Shown in pieces: positions 53,678-63,344 of a DNA stretch of 64,000 nt (its first letter is position 1; every line of letters starts with the position of its first letter). A program made the position numbers and the translations under genes. Where the stretch lies: assembly GCA_003313425.1 (NCBI GenBank), contig NHZP01000036.1, positions 310,001-374,000 of the forward strand, given 5' to 3'. The stretch is from Pseudopyrenochaeta lycopersici. Its lineage: Eukaryota > Ascomycota > Dothideomycetes > Pleosporales > Pseudopyrenochaetaceae. The notes below the pieces were generated by a model that saw nothing but the letters and a program-made list of their open reading frames with translations, had not been told where the DNA came from and did not search any database.

Positions 53678-55800
53678 CCGTGTCCGTGCGCGCAACGCCC
53701 GGAGTCGCGCAACGCCCGCGAACCACCCCAACAGGTCACCCAAAAATGAGGCTGTAGAGCCACACACTATAGCTATTATCACGAGATTTTGTGGTGGAGT
53801 AGTATAGTGATGCTTGCGATCAATTTAGCCTATTCAAATCTTTCTGGAAGGTTGACTCTGCGGCCGAGGCGCGTGGTGACAGCTAGGGCGGGAGGAACAG
53901 CCTCTGTAGCTGCGCCGCCACCCACAGCATCAACCACACGTTTCTGACGCTTGTTCTTCTGTGTGGGTGGCCATGAAGCCTTCCTCTTAACCCTTTTGGG
54001 ATAATTGTAGAGCTTCTTCAGCGGTGCGCGCTGCTCGCTGACGTGCGCGTTCAGCTGCTTGTTCAGCCTTCTCAGCCTTCGCCTTCTCCCTCTCTATCTT
54101 GAGTGCCTCTCGCGCAACACGCTTCTCCTGTTCAAGCTTCTCCTTGTACAGCTTATTGGACTGCTTCAACTCCTTCATCTCAGCTTTTTTGAGTTGTTCC
54201 TCCTTCTCCTCACGCTCCATCACTCTCTGACGAAACTCAGCCTCACGCCTCTTACTTGGTGACCAGAAAACAGCTCCACCATGGTACTGTTCGCGCTGTT
54301 GGAGAGGCAAGACCTGTTGCTTCTTCTTATGCTTCTTCTTAGTAGTTAACGCCTCCTTGAGGCCCTTCATCTCATGGTGGAGTAGCTCATTTTGAACCGA
54401 GAGATGGTGGAGTGAGCGGCCAAGCTTCCGTGACTCCTTACTGCGCTCATCCTTCACTGCAGAGCGAATGAGCGACTGTACTTTAAGCCAATCCTCTCCG
54501 CTGTAGCACGAAGTAGAGGACTCTTGTGACATTGAGGCCTCTGAGGCGTCGTCAGTAAATCTATTAAGGATTTTGTTAGGGTTAATAGGTGCTATACCCG
54601 TAACTTCGAAGGACCTGAGTACAGTCGCTACAGTGAAGCTGCTCACCCAGGCCTTCCAGAATAGAGGGAAGAAGTCGCCTTTTTTGATGGGGAGCCATCC
54701 CATGCTTCGGTGAGTGTGTTGAGTCAGCTCATTTGTGTAGTTTGATGAAAGAGGCTTAAAGCAGACTACATCTAGCGGCTGAAGCGTGTGGGTTGAATGT
54801 GGAGGAAAGATAGCCAATAGTATCTTGTTGTCGTCGCAGTACCTAATGAAATCCATCGTCAGGTGAGACCCATGGCCATCAACGATTAATAGCCGGTACT
54901 TTCTTCGAGCTTTCTTCTTAGTGTAGCGATCAAACACCTGTTCAAGCCAAGCCAGGCCTACGTCATCGTTCGTCCAGCCAGAGGGGGACGTAGTGAAGTG
55001 TACTGAGTGCTTTCTTGGGTCTATACTCTGTACCCAGCTCGAGTGTACAGCCTTGCCGGCAGCCTGATAGATAAGGCCTGGCGGCAACGCAGATCCATCG
55101 GCACACACACATGCCAGGAGTGTAATCCACTCACGATTGCCATCTTGGAGTGATGCCCTGACCTCCTTCTTCTCCCATCTCCTCTTACTGAAGATCCTCT
55201 TTGACCTGCCAACGACTCCAATCATGAAGCCCTTTTCATCCATATTATATGTGTGCTCAGCGTCAACGTCATACTCTGTTATTTTGTGCTGCAGTAGATC
55301 AAAGTACAGCTTGTACTTATCACCAGAATCAGCGGCGTGGCGAACAGAGTCCATGGCCGTCGTCCATTGTGGTGTGAGGCGATCTTTGTGCCTGTTCATG
55401 AAGCGCGTAACCCAGCTATCAGATACTGCCTCTCGCGCAACTGTCGAGGCGAAATTTCGTATCATATCTCTTGTAGGTGGCAGGCGACGCGCTGTAAGTC
55501 CTTCTATATACTTCACAAGCTCCTCCTCTTGTTGTAGGTTGAGCTTCTGTTGGTTGGTGTCCTTAATTGCGCGTGGTGCCTGAATCTGCTTGTGCCTCCG
55601 CGACAACGTTGACCGATCAACACCATGGTTAGTAGCTATTTTTTGATAGCAAAGTTTTTCGCCGGACTTTAGAGCATTAATCTCTGCAAGCGCATTATCA
55701 ATTGCAGTCATCGTTGTTGTGTTGTTACGCGCCAGAGCATGGGGTACCTTTTTGTTGATCGGGCGTTGCGCGACTCCGGGCGTTGCGCGCACGGACACGG
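53678..55800 (-). mobile_element. Intact pogo/Fot1-like element with 41-bp perfect TIRs
   Basis: The terminal repeats 53678-53718 and 55760-55800 are perfect inverted copies over 41 bp (start CCGTGTCCGTGCGCGCAACG) and contain two GCGCAACGCCCG units each. TA duplications are at 53676-53677 and 55801-55802. The 2,123-bp element encloses one long transposase gene. Perfect TIRs and an open gene suggest recent insertion. Confidence 0.95.
53987..55711 (-). CDS. pogo/Fot1-like transposase (DD35D)
   Basis: 574 residues from the ATG at 55711. An upstream Met at 55798 would lie inside the terminal repeat, so it is not used. The N-terminus has a psq-like HTH (YQKIATNHGVDRSTLSRRHK) and a CENP-B-type HTH (about residues 60-115). 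The catalytic residues are D158 (YNMDEKGF), D278 (LLIVDGHGSH) and D314 (LQPLDVVCF). Then comes a long basic coiled-coil-forming tail (REEKEEQLKKAEMKELKQ). The stop after LSQKG appears premature: one base off, the frame continues for about 53 residues (KRKASWPPTQKNKRQKR ... GRRVNLPERFE), which looks like the ancestral C-terminus. The catalytic domain is unaffected. Confidence 0.92.
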   Translation of the reverse strand: MTAIDNALAEINALKSGEKLCYQKIATNHGVDRSTLSRRHKQIQAPRAIKDTNQQKLNLQQEEELVKYIEGLTARRLPPTRDMIRNFASTVAREAVSDSWVTRFMNRHKDRLTPQWTTAMDSVRHAADSGDKYKLYFDLLQHKITEYDVDAEHTYNMDEKGFMIGVVGRSKRIFSKRRWEKKEVRASLQDGNREWITLLACVCADGSALPPGLIYQAAGKAVHSSWVQSIDPRKHSVHFTTSPSGWTNDDVGLAWLEQVFDRYTKKKARRKYRLLIVDGHGSHLTMDFIRYCDDNKILLAIFPPHSTHTLQPLDVVCFKPLSSNYTNELTQHTHRSMGWLPIKKGDFFPLFWKAWVSSFTVATVLRSFEVTGIAPINPNKILNRFTDDASEASMSQESSTSCYSGEDWLKVQSLIRSAVKDERSKESRKLGRSLHHLSVQNELLHHEMKGLKEALTTKKKHKKKQQVLPLQQREQYHGGAVFWSPSKRREAEFRQRVMEREEKEEQLKKAEMKELKQSNKLYKEKLEQEKRVAREALKIEREKAKAEKAEQAAERARQRAARTAEEALQLSQKG

Positions 55801-55802
55801 TA

Positions 55803-55919
55803 CGGCTCGTGCGGGTGGCTCGCGCTCATAACCTCGCGTGGCACTTAATCCTCCCCTTTTCTTCCCATCTTGGTTATAGATAGCATCTGGACTAGATAGC
55901 TGGAATCCAGTTACTAGAG
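55803..55919. other. Flank of the pogo element
   Basis: GC-rich (CGGCTCGTGCGGGTGGCTCGCGC...) and similar in style to pogo terminal sequence. It may be the far end of the older pogo copy split by the insertion, but this is not proven. Confidence 0.3.
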
Positions 55920-56200
55920 ACCGCTCACAGAACCCTTCTACGAGGTCACAAAGGATACTGAATGGGATACTTCGACGCTAGATCATGTGCTTAGTGGGAT
56001 GGACTTCCTTCTTACACACTACGACGAGTCGCCAAGCAGCAATATAAGAGTAATAGGGTGATGATGGAGCGTCTTCTGACAAGCTGGTACAAATTTGACG
56101 ACTACTACAAGCTACAGATGATGCTCCTGTCTATGTAGCTGCTCTTCTTCTCTATCCAAGCCTCCGCGAGCGATATTTAATGTCTCAGTGGGCTTATCAA
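55920..56200 (+). pseudogene. hAT transposase fragment (region before the C-terminal domain)
   Basis: Pieces in two frames read EVTKDTEWDTSTLDHVLSGM, DFLLTHYDES, MERLLTSWYKFDDYYKL and APVYVAALLLYPSLRERY. This is the ATLD-x-V-L-x-x-M-D-F-L ... W-x-K-x-D-x-Y-Y-x-L-T-D-x-x-P-x-Y-x-A-A-x-x-L-H-P segment of fungal hAT transposases. A frameshift and the absence of flanking domains make it a relic. Confidence 0.7.
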
Positions 56201-56540
56201 TCTAACTTATTCAGATCAGAGTCTCGAAGCAGCCCTGAAAACACTTGGAGGGTTAGCATGGGCAGTTTGTCTCCCAGCATCTTACTTCTTGAAAGCACCT
56301 GAAGGAAGGGGACGTGCTGTGTCCAGCGTGCAATGGTCGGTACCCAATGATCCCCGCACTCCTATTTCTCCGACACGAAAATACAGGCAACTTTTCAAAA
56401 GCCTCAGGCCTATTATAATGCTGTACATGGGAGCAATTGCAACTTTCCTGTAAGGGGCTGCGCAAAGGTTGCCGATGCCTGATGGAAACCCATCATCTAC
56501 GTGCTCCCCCCCAGAGTGCTCTCCAGTCAACATTCGGAAC
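56201..56540. other. Between the hAT relic and the HD-domain gene
   Basis: No feature recognised; 3' flank of the HD-domain gene. Confidence 0.4.
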
Positions 56541-57338
56541 CTATATAAACCCAATGGCGTCTCTACGCTTCTCAAAATCTGCGTCTTCCCTCAAATCGCC
56601 CTGCAAATTCTTGTAGACCTCCACATCGAACATAGCAGGATCAAAAGCTGTTGCACAATCCTCAAATAGACAAGCAGGCTTCAAGCCAACTTCCAACTTG
56701 GTATAACGACTCAGGCCCTCACAATAACCATCTCTTGGCCAAAGATCACATATCGCTCTGATATCGTCAAGGTGGATGCAGGAGCTGCTAGCACCCATCA
56801 GGTCCTGTCCAGCGCCAAGAGTAACCAGAGCAAGCGAAAGACGACAGCGAGAGCTGAAGCCGCGAAACTCAATAGTGTGCCGGGCAATCGACTCACAGAC
56901 CTCATCCGCCCAGTGTCGTAAGAGCTGCTCGGATCGACCTTCGTTGACGACGAAGTCTTCTCTTTGTTCCAGGATCCACTCACGCGCCTTGATCGCCCCC
57001 CAAATCTCGAGTGACAGGCGACTGTGTAGTGCCTCGTGAGCGTCGATCCCCATCTCGTGGAGCACACACGCCAGGAAAATGAGCTCTCGATCAAAGCCTA
57101 AAAGCTTTCCCGGAAGGCCCGTGTCCCAACCTGAGTATCGAGCAATGGCCAGTGCGAATGCATAAGCCCGAAAAGAGTGATTGGCAACCCAGCGGGTATT
57201 CCAGTCTTGTATGAAGGACGCTGCTCTTTGGCATATCCTGCTGTTCGGGATGCTGAAGAAACCAGGACCAAGGGCTGAAGGTTTGGGACGCTCGAGCGAT
57301 GGCACATATTCTACCAAAGGCGTAGGAATGGCATCCAT
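56541..57338 (-). CDS. HD-domain protein, cyanamide hydratase-like
   Basis: 265 residues in one exon from the ATG at 57338. Features in order: RWVANHSFRAYAFALAIAR (His 54 of the first metal-binding helix), ELIFLACVLHEMGID (His 94, Glu 95), LSLEIWGAIKAREWI, WADEVCESIARHT (His 153) and a C-terminal DFEKRRDAIGFI. This is the fold and order of fungal cyanamide-hydratase-type HD proteins, which hydrate cyanamide to urea using a metal centre. The usual H-D pair is H-E here (HEMG), which may alter or weaken metal binding, so the activity is uncertain. No transit or signal peptide is evident, so it is probably cytosolic. The gene seems intact among transposon debris. Confidence 0.75.
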   Translation of the reverse strand: MDAIPTPLVEYVPSLERPKPSALGPGFFSIPNSRICQRAASFIQDWNTRWVANHSFRAYAFALAIARYSGWDTGLPGKLLGFDRELIFLACVLHEMGIDAHEALHSRLSLEIWGAIKAREWILEQREDFVVNEGRSEQLLRHWADEVCESIARHTIEFRGFSSRCRLSLALVTLGAGQDLMGASSSCIHLDDIRAICDLWPRDGYCEGLSRYTKLEVGLKPACLFEDCATAFDPAMFDVEVYKNLQGDLREDADFEKRRDAIGFI

Positions 57339-58187
57339 GAGTGTCTTTACCGAAGTAATATCGAAGTAAAATCGTTGGGTTTGATGGCGTTGACGAGCGC
57401 TGAAAGGTTAAAGAACAGCGTGAGAACAAGACCTGGGGAAAAAGCTGATCAGATGCTAGGAGGGTGAAATAGAAGACTTTTGTAGTAGCTAAACGACTAT
57501 GTCTGAGCCATTTGGGTCCTGATCTTCCACCGGTACTCATAATGTAACGATAGTGTTGACTATGAGAAGGCGCTGAGGGGCTGTGGAGAAAAGCTATGCA
57601 TGAAGATGGAGCCGAAGTTGGATACGTTGGAGACGTTGGAAACTGTTGGAGAAAAATTGGAAACGAAGTAGTTTGCCACGGATGGCTCTTAGTACAAGAT
57701 TGCCTTGTGTCGACCTTTTACGTAACTGGCGAAATGGCTAGCGCAGTTCGCCACTAAGGGATGCAGAATGTCCGAATGCGTTGCGTCGCGCAGTTTGCGG
57801 TCAGCAAATGCTGTTCTTATATTGGGGACTTTGGTGACATGGTAATCTCAAGCGAGGGTTGCGACAAAACAAAAACTCAGCAATCACTGACTTCTTGAAT
57901 TCGATCTGTCCTTTACGGAATGCGTCACTGTACAGGTTTGCACTGGCTTCGCTCACAGTCGAGCATCCTGCGACTGCTAGATCATACGCAATCTCAAATC
58001 ACTCCTCGATGACATAAAATAGTAGTAGAAATTGCAGCGAATCGCAGTACTTTATTCGTTTGCGTAGCTCTATGGTCTTTTCACGTTCACCCAGCCCCCA
58101 GTAACCACGGCATCGGTACGAGGTTCCGCAGCTTCCTAACCCAAACCGACAATGCGCGCATAACTTCTCGCCAGTTTTCGAGCCTAT
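57339..58187. other. Intergenic region
   Basis: Promoter side of the HD gene and 3' side of the RidA gene. A 149-codon minus frame (57091-57540) overlaps the HD gene in another frame and is not supported. Confidence 0.45.
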
Positions 58188-58598
58188 TCACCCTTGACGC
58201 TTTGCCTCGACCTCAAGCTCAATGAGCATGTTGGGAAAGGCCAGATGTGGCACGGCGACGGCTGTCCACACAGGTCGGTGGTTCGGAATCCGCTTTTTCA
58301 AGGCCTCGGCGGTCGGTTCCCACGAGGTGCGGATATCGCAGTGGTAGGATCGTAGCAAGTATACGTCTTCCCAACCTCGCAGACCCGCGGCTTTGAGGAC
58401 AATGTCAACATTCTCCATTGCTAGCCGAATCTGTTTGTTGCTGTCATTTGCATATAGCGCTCCCGATTCGGGGTCCCATCCTCCTTGACCTGAGCATTTG
58501 ATGGTACCGTTGCCTAAATCAACGGACTGAGAATAGTGACCGAGCTCACTGTGCTTTTGCGCAGCTCCGGGAGGGTTGTTGTACGGGAGAGAAGACAT
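58188..58598 (-). CDS. RidA/YjgF/UK114-family protein
   Basis: 136 residues, the usual size. The pattern includes a substrate-entry region (HYSQSVDLGNGTIKCSGQGG), AMENVDIVLKAAGLRGWEDV in the long helix and RPVWTAVAVPHLAFPNMLIE, then LEVEAKR at the C-terminus, which is the R-P-x-x-x-x-x-x-V-x-x-L ... V-E-I-E-x-x-A signature. The family hydrolyses reactive enamine/imine intermediates made by PLP enzymes, usually as a trimer. In the signature segment the Arg before P-V-W-T is present. The position between an HD gene and a pogo pseudogene suggests no operon-like logic. It is intact as read. Confidence 0.82.
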   Translation of the reverse strand: MSSLPYNNPPGAAQKHSELGHYSQSVDLGNGTIKCSGQGGWDPESGALYANDSNKQIRLAMENVDIVLKAAGLRGWEDVYLLRSYHCDIRTSWEPTAEALKKRIPNHRPVWTAVAVPHLAFPNMLIELEVEAKRQG

Positions 58599-58859
58599 GC
58601 CTTTCTCAATATTGCAGGTCGCTACCTAGGGCGCAGTAAACGTCAGCTGAAACTTTCTCTAAATGCAAGTGTTGCTAGGGAGTCAAAGGACGAAACTCAA
58701 CCTAGGTTTTGTTTGACGTACGTCGAAAAAGGGTTTGATGGACAGGGCTTGGAGTGCTGATGCGTATGACGGAAGCAGAAGGAACAAGTGTACAGGGCCA
58801 AGAATTTATATGAGAATAAGCAAAGCCCTAACCCAGATCGACGTCACCGCAACCATCTA
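58599..58859. other. Intergenic region
   Basis: Likely promoter of the RidA gene. No other feature recognised. Confidence 0.4.
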
Positions 58860-60110
58860 ACGTAAACACGTAGCGAGTCGGCCAACTAAGCGAGTCGGCC
58901 ACCCCATCAACTTTCTCGACGCGTGCTCTCCAAACTCTAATGGCTCCACGACGTATTACTCAATTAAGTTACAATGAATCAGATATTGCTTTGGCTATCT
59001 TTGCGCTTAATCGGAAGCAATTGCAAAGCTCCCGGACTGCTGCTTCTACGTACCACGTCCCCAAATCAACGCTGAACGACCGACGCGCCGGAACGCGCGC
59101 CCGACGCGATTGCACTTCCAATTCGAAGAAGCTTACTGAGCGAGAGGAGGATGCTGTTGTTAGATATATATTGGATTTGGATTCACGTGGATTTCCACCT
59201 CACCTAACCTGGCTGCTGTACGTGATATGGCCGATACTTTACTGGGTCTGCGTGGGGCTGGACGAGTTGGACGAGACTGGCCAAAGAACTTTGTCAAGCG
59301 TAGAGGCAGTCTTAAGACACGTTTCAACCGGCCATACGACAGGCAAAGAGCCTTATGTGAGGATCCAGAGGTGATTAGACCTGGTTTACGCGGGTAGAGG
59401 AGACAAAGGCTAAGTACAGCATCCTAGATGAGGACGTGTACAATTTTGACGAAGCTGGCTTTATGATGGGCAAGATCATGACTCAACTTGTTGTGACTAG
59501 GTCTGAGAGGAGGGGTAGAGCAAAGACAATCCAGCCAGGCAACCGTGAATGGGTTACGTTAATCCAGGGAATCAACGCAGCTGGATGGGCAATCCCGCCG
59601 TTCCTAATCTACGCAGCCAAGTATCACTTGTCTGCCTGGTACGAGGAAGATGATCTCCCACTTAACTGGGCAGCTGGAGTTAGTGATAATGGCTGGACAA
59701 ACAATAACTTAGGGGTTCAGTGGCTAGAGCACTTCAACCGGCATACAAAGACGCGCGTGGTTGGCGCACGTAGGCTGCTTATCTTTGATGGCCATGAGAG
59801 CCACCACTCAGCCCAATTTGAAGAGATGTGTAAAAAGAACAACATTTACACCCTCTGTATGCCAGCCCATTCGTCTCACTTACTCCAGCCTCTTGACGTT
59901 GGCTGCTTCTCTCCATTAAAAAAGGCGTACAGCCGTCAGGTTGAAGACCTGATCCGAAACCACATCAACCACATCACCAAATTTGAGTTTCTGCCAGCCT
60001 TTCGGGCGGCCTTTGCGCAAGCGTTTACTCCAGCCAATATTCGCTCAGCTTTCCGAGGCGCTGGGCTTATTCCATTGAATCCAGCTTGGGTGTACGTCTC
60101 CGTACGCCAA
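58860..60110 (+). pseudogene. pogo-like transposase, frameshifted and 3'-truncated
   Basis: A left terminal sequence near 58860-58912 begins after TA with ACGTAAACACGTAGCGAGTC and contains a direct repeat (AAGCGAGTCGGCCA type), the same design as the 47.5-49.4 kb element. The frame from the ATG at 58940 has an HTH region (VPKSTLNDRRAGTRARRDC). Shifts near 59200 and 59375 lead to YNFDEAGFMMG (first D), LLIFDGHESHHSAQFEEMC (second D), LLQPLDVGCF (third D) and FRGAGLIPLNP, where homology stops at about 60090. The 3' end and right TIR are replaced by an SPX-like gene fragment. All three catalytic Asp codons survive. Confidence 0.82.
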
Positions 60111-60124
60111 CACCTGCTGCCTTG

Positions 60125-61075
60125 GAAGAAGCCCTCTGGCAAGCCAGAACTCCAAGGAGAGATATGCGAAGGTCGATGCAGACGTCACAAGGTATGCAAT
60201 TGGGAGCGCTCGAGTATCAAATGCGCTTCTATAACTGACACGCCACACGGTGGGAGAGGAGATTCGTTCACTTTCGTGGTTCCAAGTAGCTCAGCGTACG
60301 GGCTTCACCGAGATCTTGAAGAAATACAAGCGATGGACAAAGGACAAAGAGCTCAGTCGTGTCTTTAAGGAAGAAATCAGCAGTCATCCAGACAGTCTTT
60401 TCCAACTCGATCTTGGCTATCTACTCGACCAATACATCGATGCCCTAGGCGCCTTGCGCTCGATTTTCGACACCGATGGTACAACAACAGCTCACGCTGA
60501 GAATGCTAATGTTCAATCATCCGCTGCCCGGGTTTCGAGAGCTATTGACAGAGGCGACGAGTTAGATTTTGATTTGGCATTGGCGACCACTCCATTGGGC
60601 TCAAACGGAAACAAGGCGACGTACTGGGTATACGCTGATCACATTGTTGAGGTGCAAGTCCTGTTACTCCAGCATATGCGCCTCTATGGTGGTAGTGCCC
60701 GAGCTTCAACGCGAGATGGATCTGCCCAAGTGACACCTGGACGCCGCCAGTCTTCGGCGACAAACATTGATAGATACTTCTGTAACGAAGATGATGTTGA
60801 CCTTATTGTCTTGGACCATGCAGAGGCGTTCGCCATCAAACAAAATGCAAGCACGATAAGCTGGAGCGAGGAGGAAGGGAACATCGGAACCAAAGCTGGC
60901 TGGTAATGCATGGTGGGTTTCTTCCGGAAAGGCAGCAGTCTTTGTACGCAGTGGAGCCGATCTACAAAACCAGTCGCCAGCCGATATCAAGATGGCAAAA
61001 CTTGAACGCAAAGCCTTACAGTCTTTCTTGGGTCCGTTTTTGCAATCAAGTGTTTTCAAGCGCTCCTGAGTGGTG
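60125..61075 (+). pseudogene. SPX/VTC-like gene fragment caught between two repeats
   Basis: The main frame (from about 60250) reads VGEEIRSLSWFQVAQRTGFT, then EILKKYKRWTKDKELSRVFK and LFQLDLGYLLDQYIDALGAL, which fits the C-terminal part of an SPX domain. It continues with DELDFDLALATTPLGSNGNK, ATYWVYADHIVEVQVLLLQH and MRLY. A short exon-like piece precedes it (YAKVDADVTR at about 60160-60191) with a GTATGC donor, but the expected acceptor reads ACACGG instead of ..AG. Near 60890 a one-base shift leads to NAWWVSSGKAAVFVRSGADL and KLERKALQSFLGP, and the homology ends where dispersed repeat R starts (about 61065). SPX domains sense inositol pyrophosphates/phosphate; this copy is cut at both ends. 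Confidence 0.55.
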
Positions 61076-61985
61076 GTGAGTAGTGTTGAGTAGTGGTGAA
61101 GTGGCGCTGAGTGGTGCGAAGTGGTGCTGATGCCGATGCCGAGTGGCGACGAGCGACAAGACTTTGTCGTCAACACCACTTGATCGAGGAATAGCTCGAA
61201 GCGTGACTATCTCATGTGACTATCTCATACAGTGAAAAAATAAAAAGAACGTCGAGTCCGCATGCGAATCACGTTCTGCGAGCAGTGCACCCTCCCCACC
61301 AATACACTCCTCACCTATTATTCGCTCACATTCTGTTGTGATGCTCTTGACGTCTGGAAACTCTCGCTTCAATGGGATCGTGTCTAGAGATGCGTAGTTG
61401 CTGGCAGATCTGAATGCTCTAGTAAGACTCATTCACTGCCCATTGCAAGCCGGCTCATGCGGATATCAAACAATCTTCTCACTGGCGATGAAGTTGAGCT
61501 ACTAACGTATCAGAGAGAAGCGCAGGAGATCCTCTGGAAATGGTTCGGCGAAGCACGTTCGGTCCAACCTCCTAACATTACAGAATGGCTTTTGATGTTG
61601 TGAGGACCTGGTTCGGGCCCTGAGACGGCGCTATATATAGCTAACGTTACCGATAATAGAACAGCCCGGAAAGCAAAGGAGCCCGAATGGAAAACAGCAC
61701 AAATCAAGTTCAGTCTATTTTTAGGGACTCAGATGGTGGCTGCCATACAACATCAACCCGCCGCCCATGAAGGTATTGCCCTCTCAGCTAAGTACCACAT
61801 CTCACCCTTGAGACCCAGCTGACAAGTCAAGCATGCTTGCAGAACTCAATGGCTTCTTCCTTCCAGTTCCCCTGCCTACCCTACTATCTCAACGCTCGAT
61901 TATGACAAGCATAGTACTCCGAAATTAGCCCTAAGTGGCCTGCATACTCTTAAAGCATGCATGAGAGTGTGTATCGACTCTTCAT
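61065..61985. repeat. Dispersed repeat R, copy 3 (about 0.9 kb)
   Basis: Full-length match to 51868-52792. A minus-strand frame (61432-61220) opens MSLTRAFRSASNYASLDTIP and runs 70 codons through FPDVKSITTECERI and GEECIGGEGALLAERDSH, nearly the same as copy 2. A TATATATAG box lies at about 61630. The right end (ACTCTTCATT) adjoins a truncated hAT gene. Confidence 0.8.
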
Positions 61986-62009
61986 TAGGTGTATCTCTTC
62001 ACAGAGTCG

Positions 62010-63344
62010 GAATCATAGAAAACTTGATTCTTTCTGAACGGACGTGCCCAATCCTAGGACGCGATCACAGACTGCTCGGTGAGTACTCACCACTGCAATT
62101 GAAGTACAACTCACCTCTAATCCATCAAATTCAGCCAGTTCACCACCGGTAGCAAGGCTTCTAAAGAACTCACGACGCTGAGGTGACCCACGGACATATC
62201 TAATCACGTTATGAAGTCTTCCAAGCGCCCCTCGCCTTCTCCAGATCTCTCCAACCTTCTTTAGATCGCCTTCGTGCAGCGCATGGTTCATCTCCTTAGC
62301 AATCTTCTTAGCATCCTTTCACATTAAAAACGCGTGTGCGCATATGTTAATTATGTGGCCAGCACACCGTAGACGACGTTTCTTCCGCTGTTTTGCTGTC
62401 ATGCTTGGAAATAGTTCTTGAAACAGGATGTCAACGCAGGTATCGTTGTTTGACACATTATCGGCCATGATAAACCCAATTCGCCTTTGAATATCGTACT
62501 CATTAAACAGGTCAAGCAGAGTGGATGCAAGGTTCTCGCCAGTATGTGATCCAAGAAGCTGACGAAGCCCCAGGACAGCAGAACAGCGTTTACCTGTCCT
62601 ATTAATAAAGTGAGCAACTGAGCCAACAATACAAATACAACTCGGTGCTGTCCAAATGTCAAACGACACGGATATACGGCTTCGAGCCTCGTTTAGGTCC
62701 TTCTTTAGAACTTCCTTTCTTGTTAAGAACGCGTCTTTCACCCATTTGCTGATCGTATTTGCTGCCTTTGGAAGGAGATCTGATAGCCAAGGAGCAAGAT
62801 AGAATAGGACCTCGCGGAAGTAGTCGTTCTCAATTTGGAAGAAGGCAATATGGCAGCAGATAATCCATCGAATTAGGAGCTCCCTGAATATATCAAGATC
62901 TCGTCGAAATACTAGGTGGGCTACTGAGGAACCTAGTGAGGTGATTGTCGTCTGTCCAGGTTTATTACTGATCCGTTCACCCATCTGATTGATCTGGTGT
63001 TTTTGCCTGAGGTGATCAAGAGCAGTTGAGTTGCCTTTATCAACAATTGGTAGCTCCTGCTGACCCCGATCTTTCTCACAGAGATAGCAGTACCAGAACC
63101 GTTTAGCGGAATCTGATCGAAGCTGAATATCCTCGTCGTATGTCCAGATAACAGACTGCCGTTTCTTCGTCGCCTTACGGCTCTTTGCCAGTAATGAACA
63201 TCGCACATAGACCTTGCCCTTCAGCTTAAATTCATCAGGCCGTAGCGAGGGTGCAGAACGGGAGTTAATTGAGGGTAGTGCAAGAATAATATCATCACTA
63301 TTTAACCGCGGCGCGCCACCGAATAGATGAGGGATAGTGGACAT
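62010..63344 (-). pseudogene. hAT transposase, one internal stop and 3'-truncated
   Basis: The ATG at 63344 begins MSTIPHLFGGAPRLNSDD. A BED-like finger follows (WYCYLCEKDRGQQ ... ALDHLRQKHQI), then the N-terminal catalytic region (ISVSFDIWTAPSCICIVGSV with the first catalytic D; FINRTGKRCSAVLGLRQLLG; GFIMADNVSNNDTCVD; LRCAGHIINICAHAFL). A TGA at about 62319 interrupts the frame, which then continues in phase with KDAKKIAKEMNHAL and RLHNVIRYVRGSPQRREFFR. CGA-to-TGA would explain the stop and is RIP-like. The gene ends at dispersed repeat R copy 3, so the last catalytic residue and the dimerisation domain are missing. Confidence 0.85.

Noticed and set aside
57091..57540. 149-codon minus frame overlapping the HD-domain gene
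   Set aside because: It is a shadow of the HD gene in another frame with no domain of its own.
25543..58598. Metabolic cluster linking the aminotransferase, HD-domain and RidA genes
   Set aside because: They are 30 kb apart, separated by transposons and unrelated genes, with no shared regulatory motif seen.
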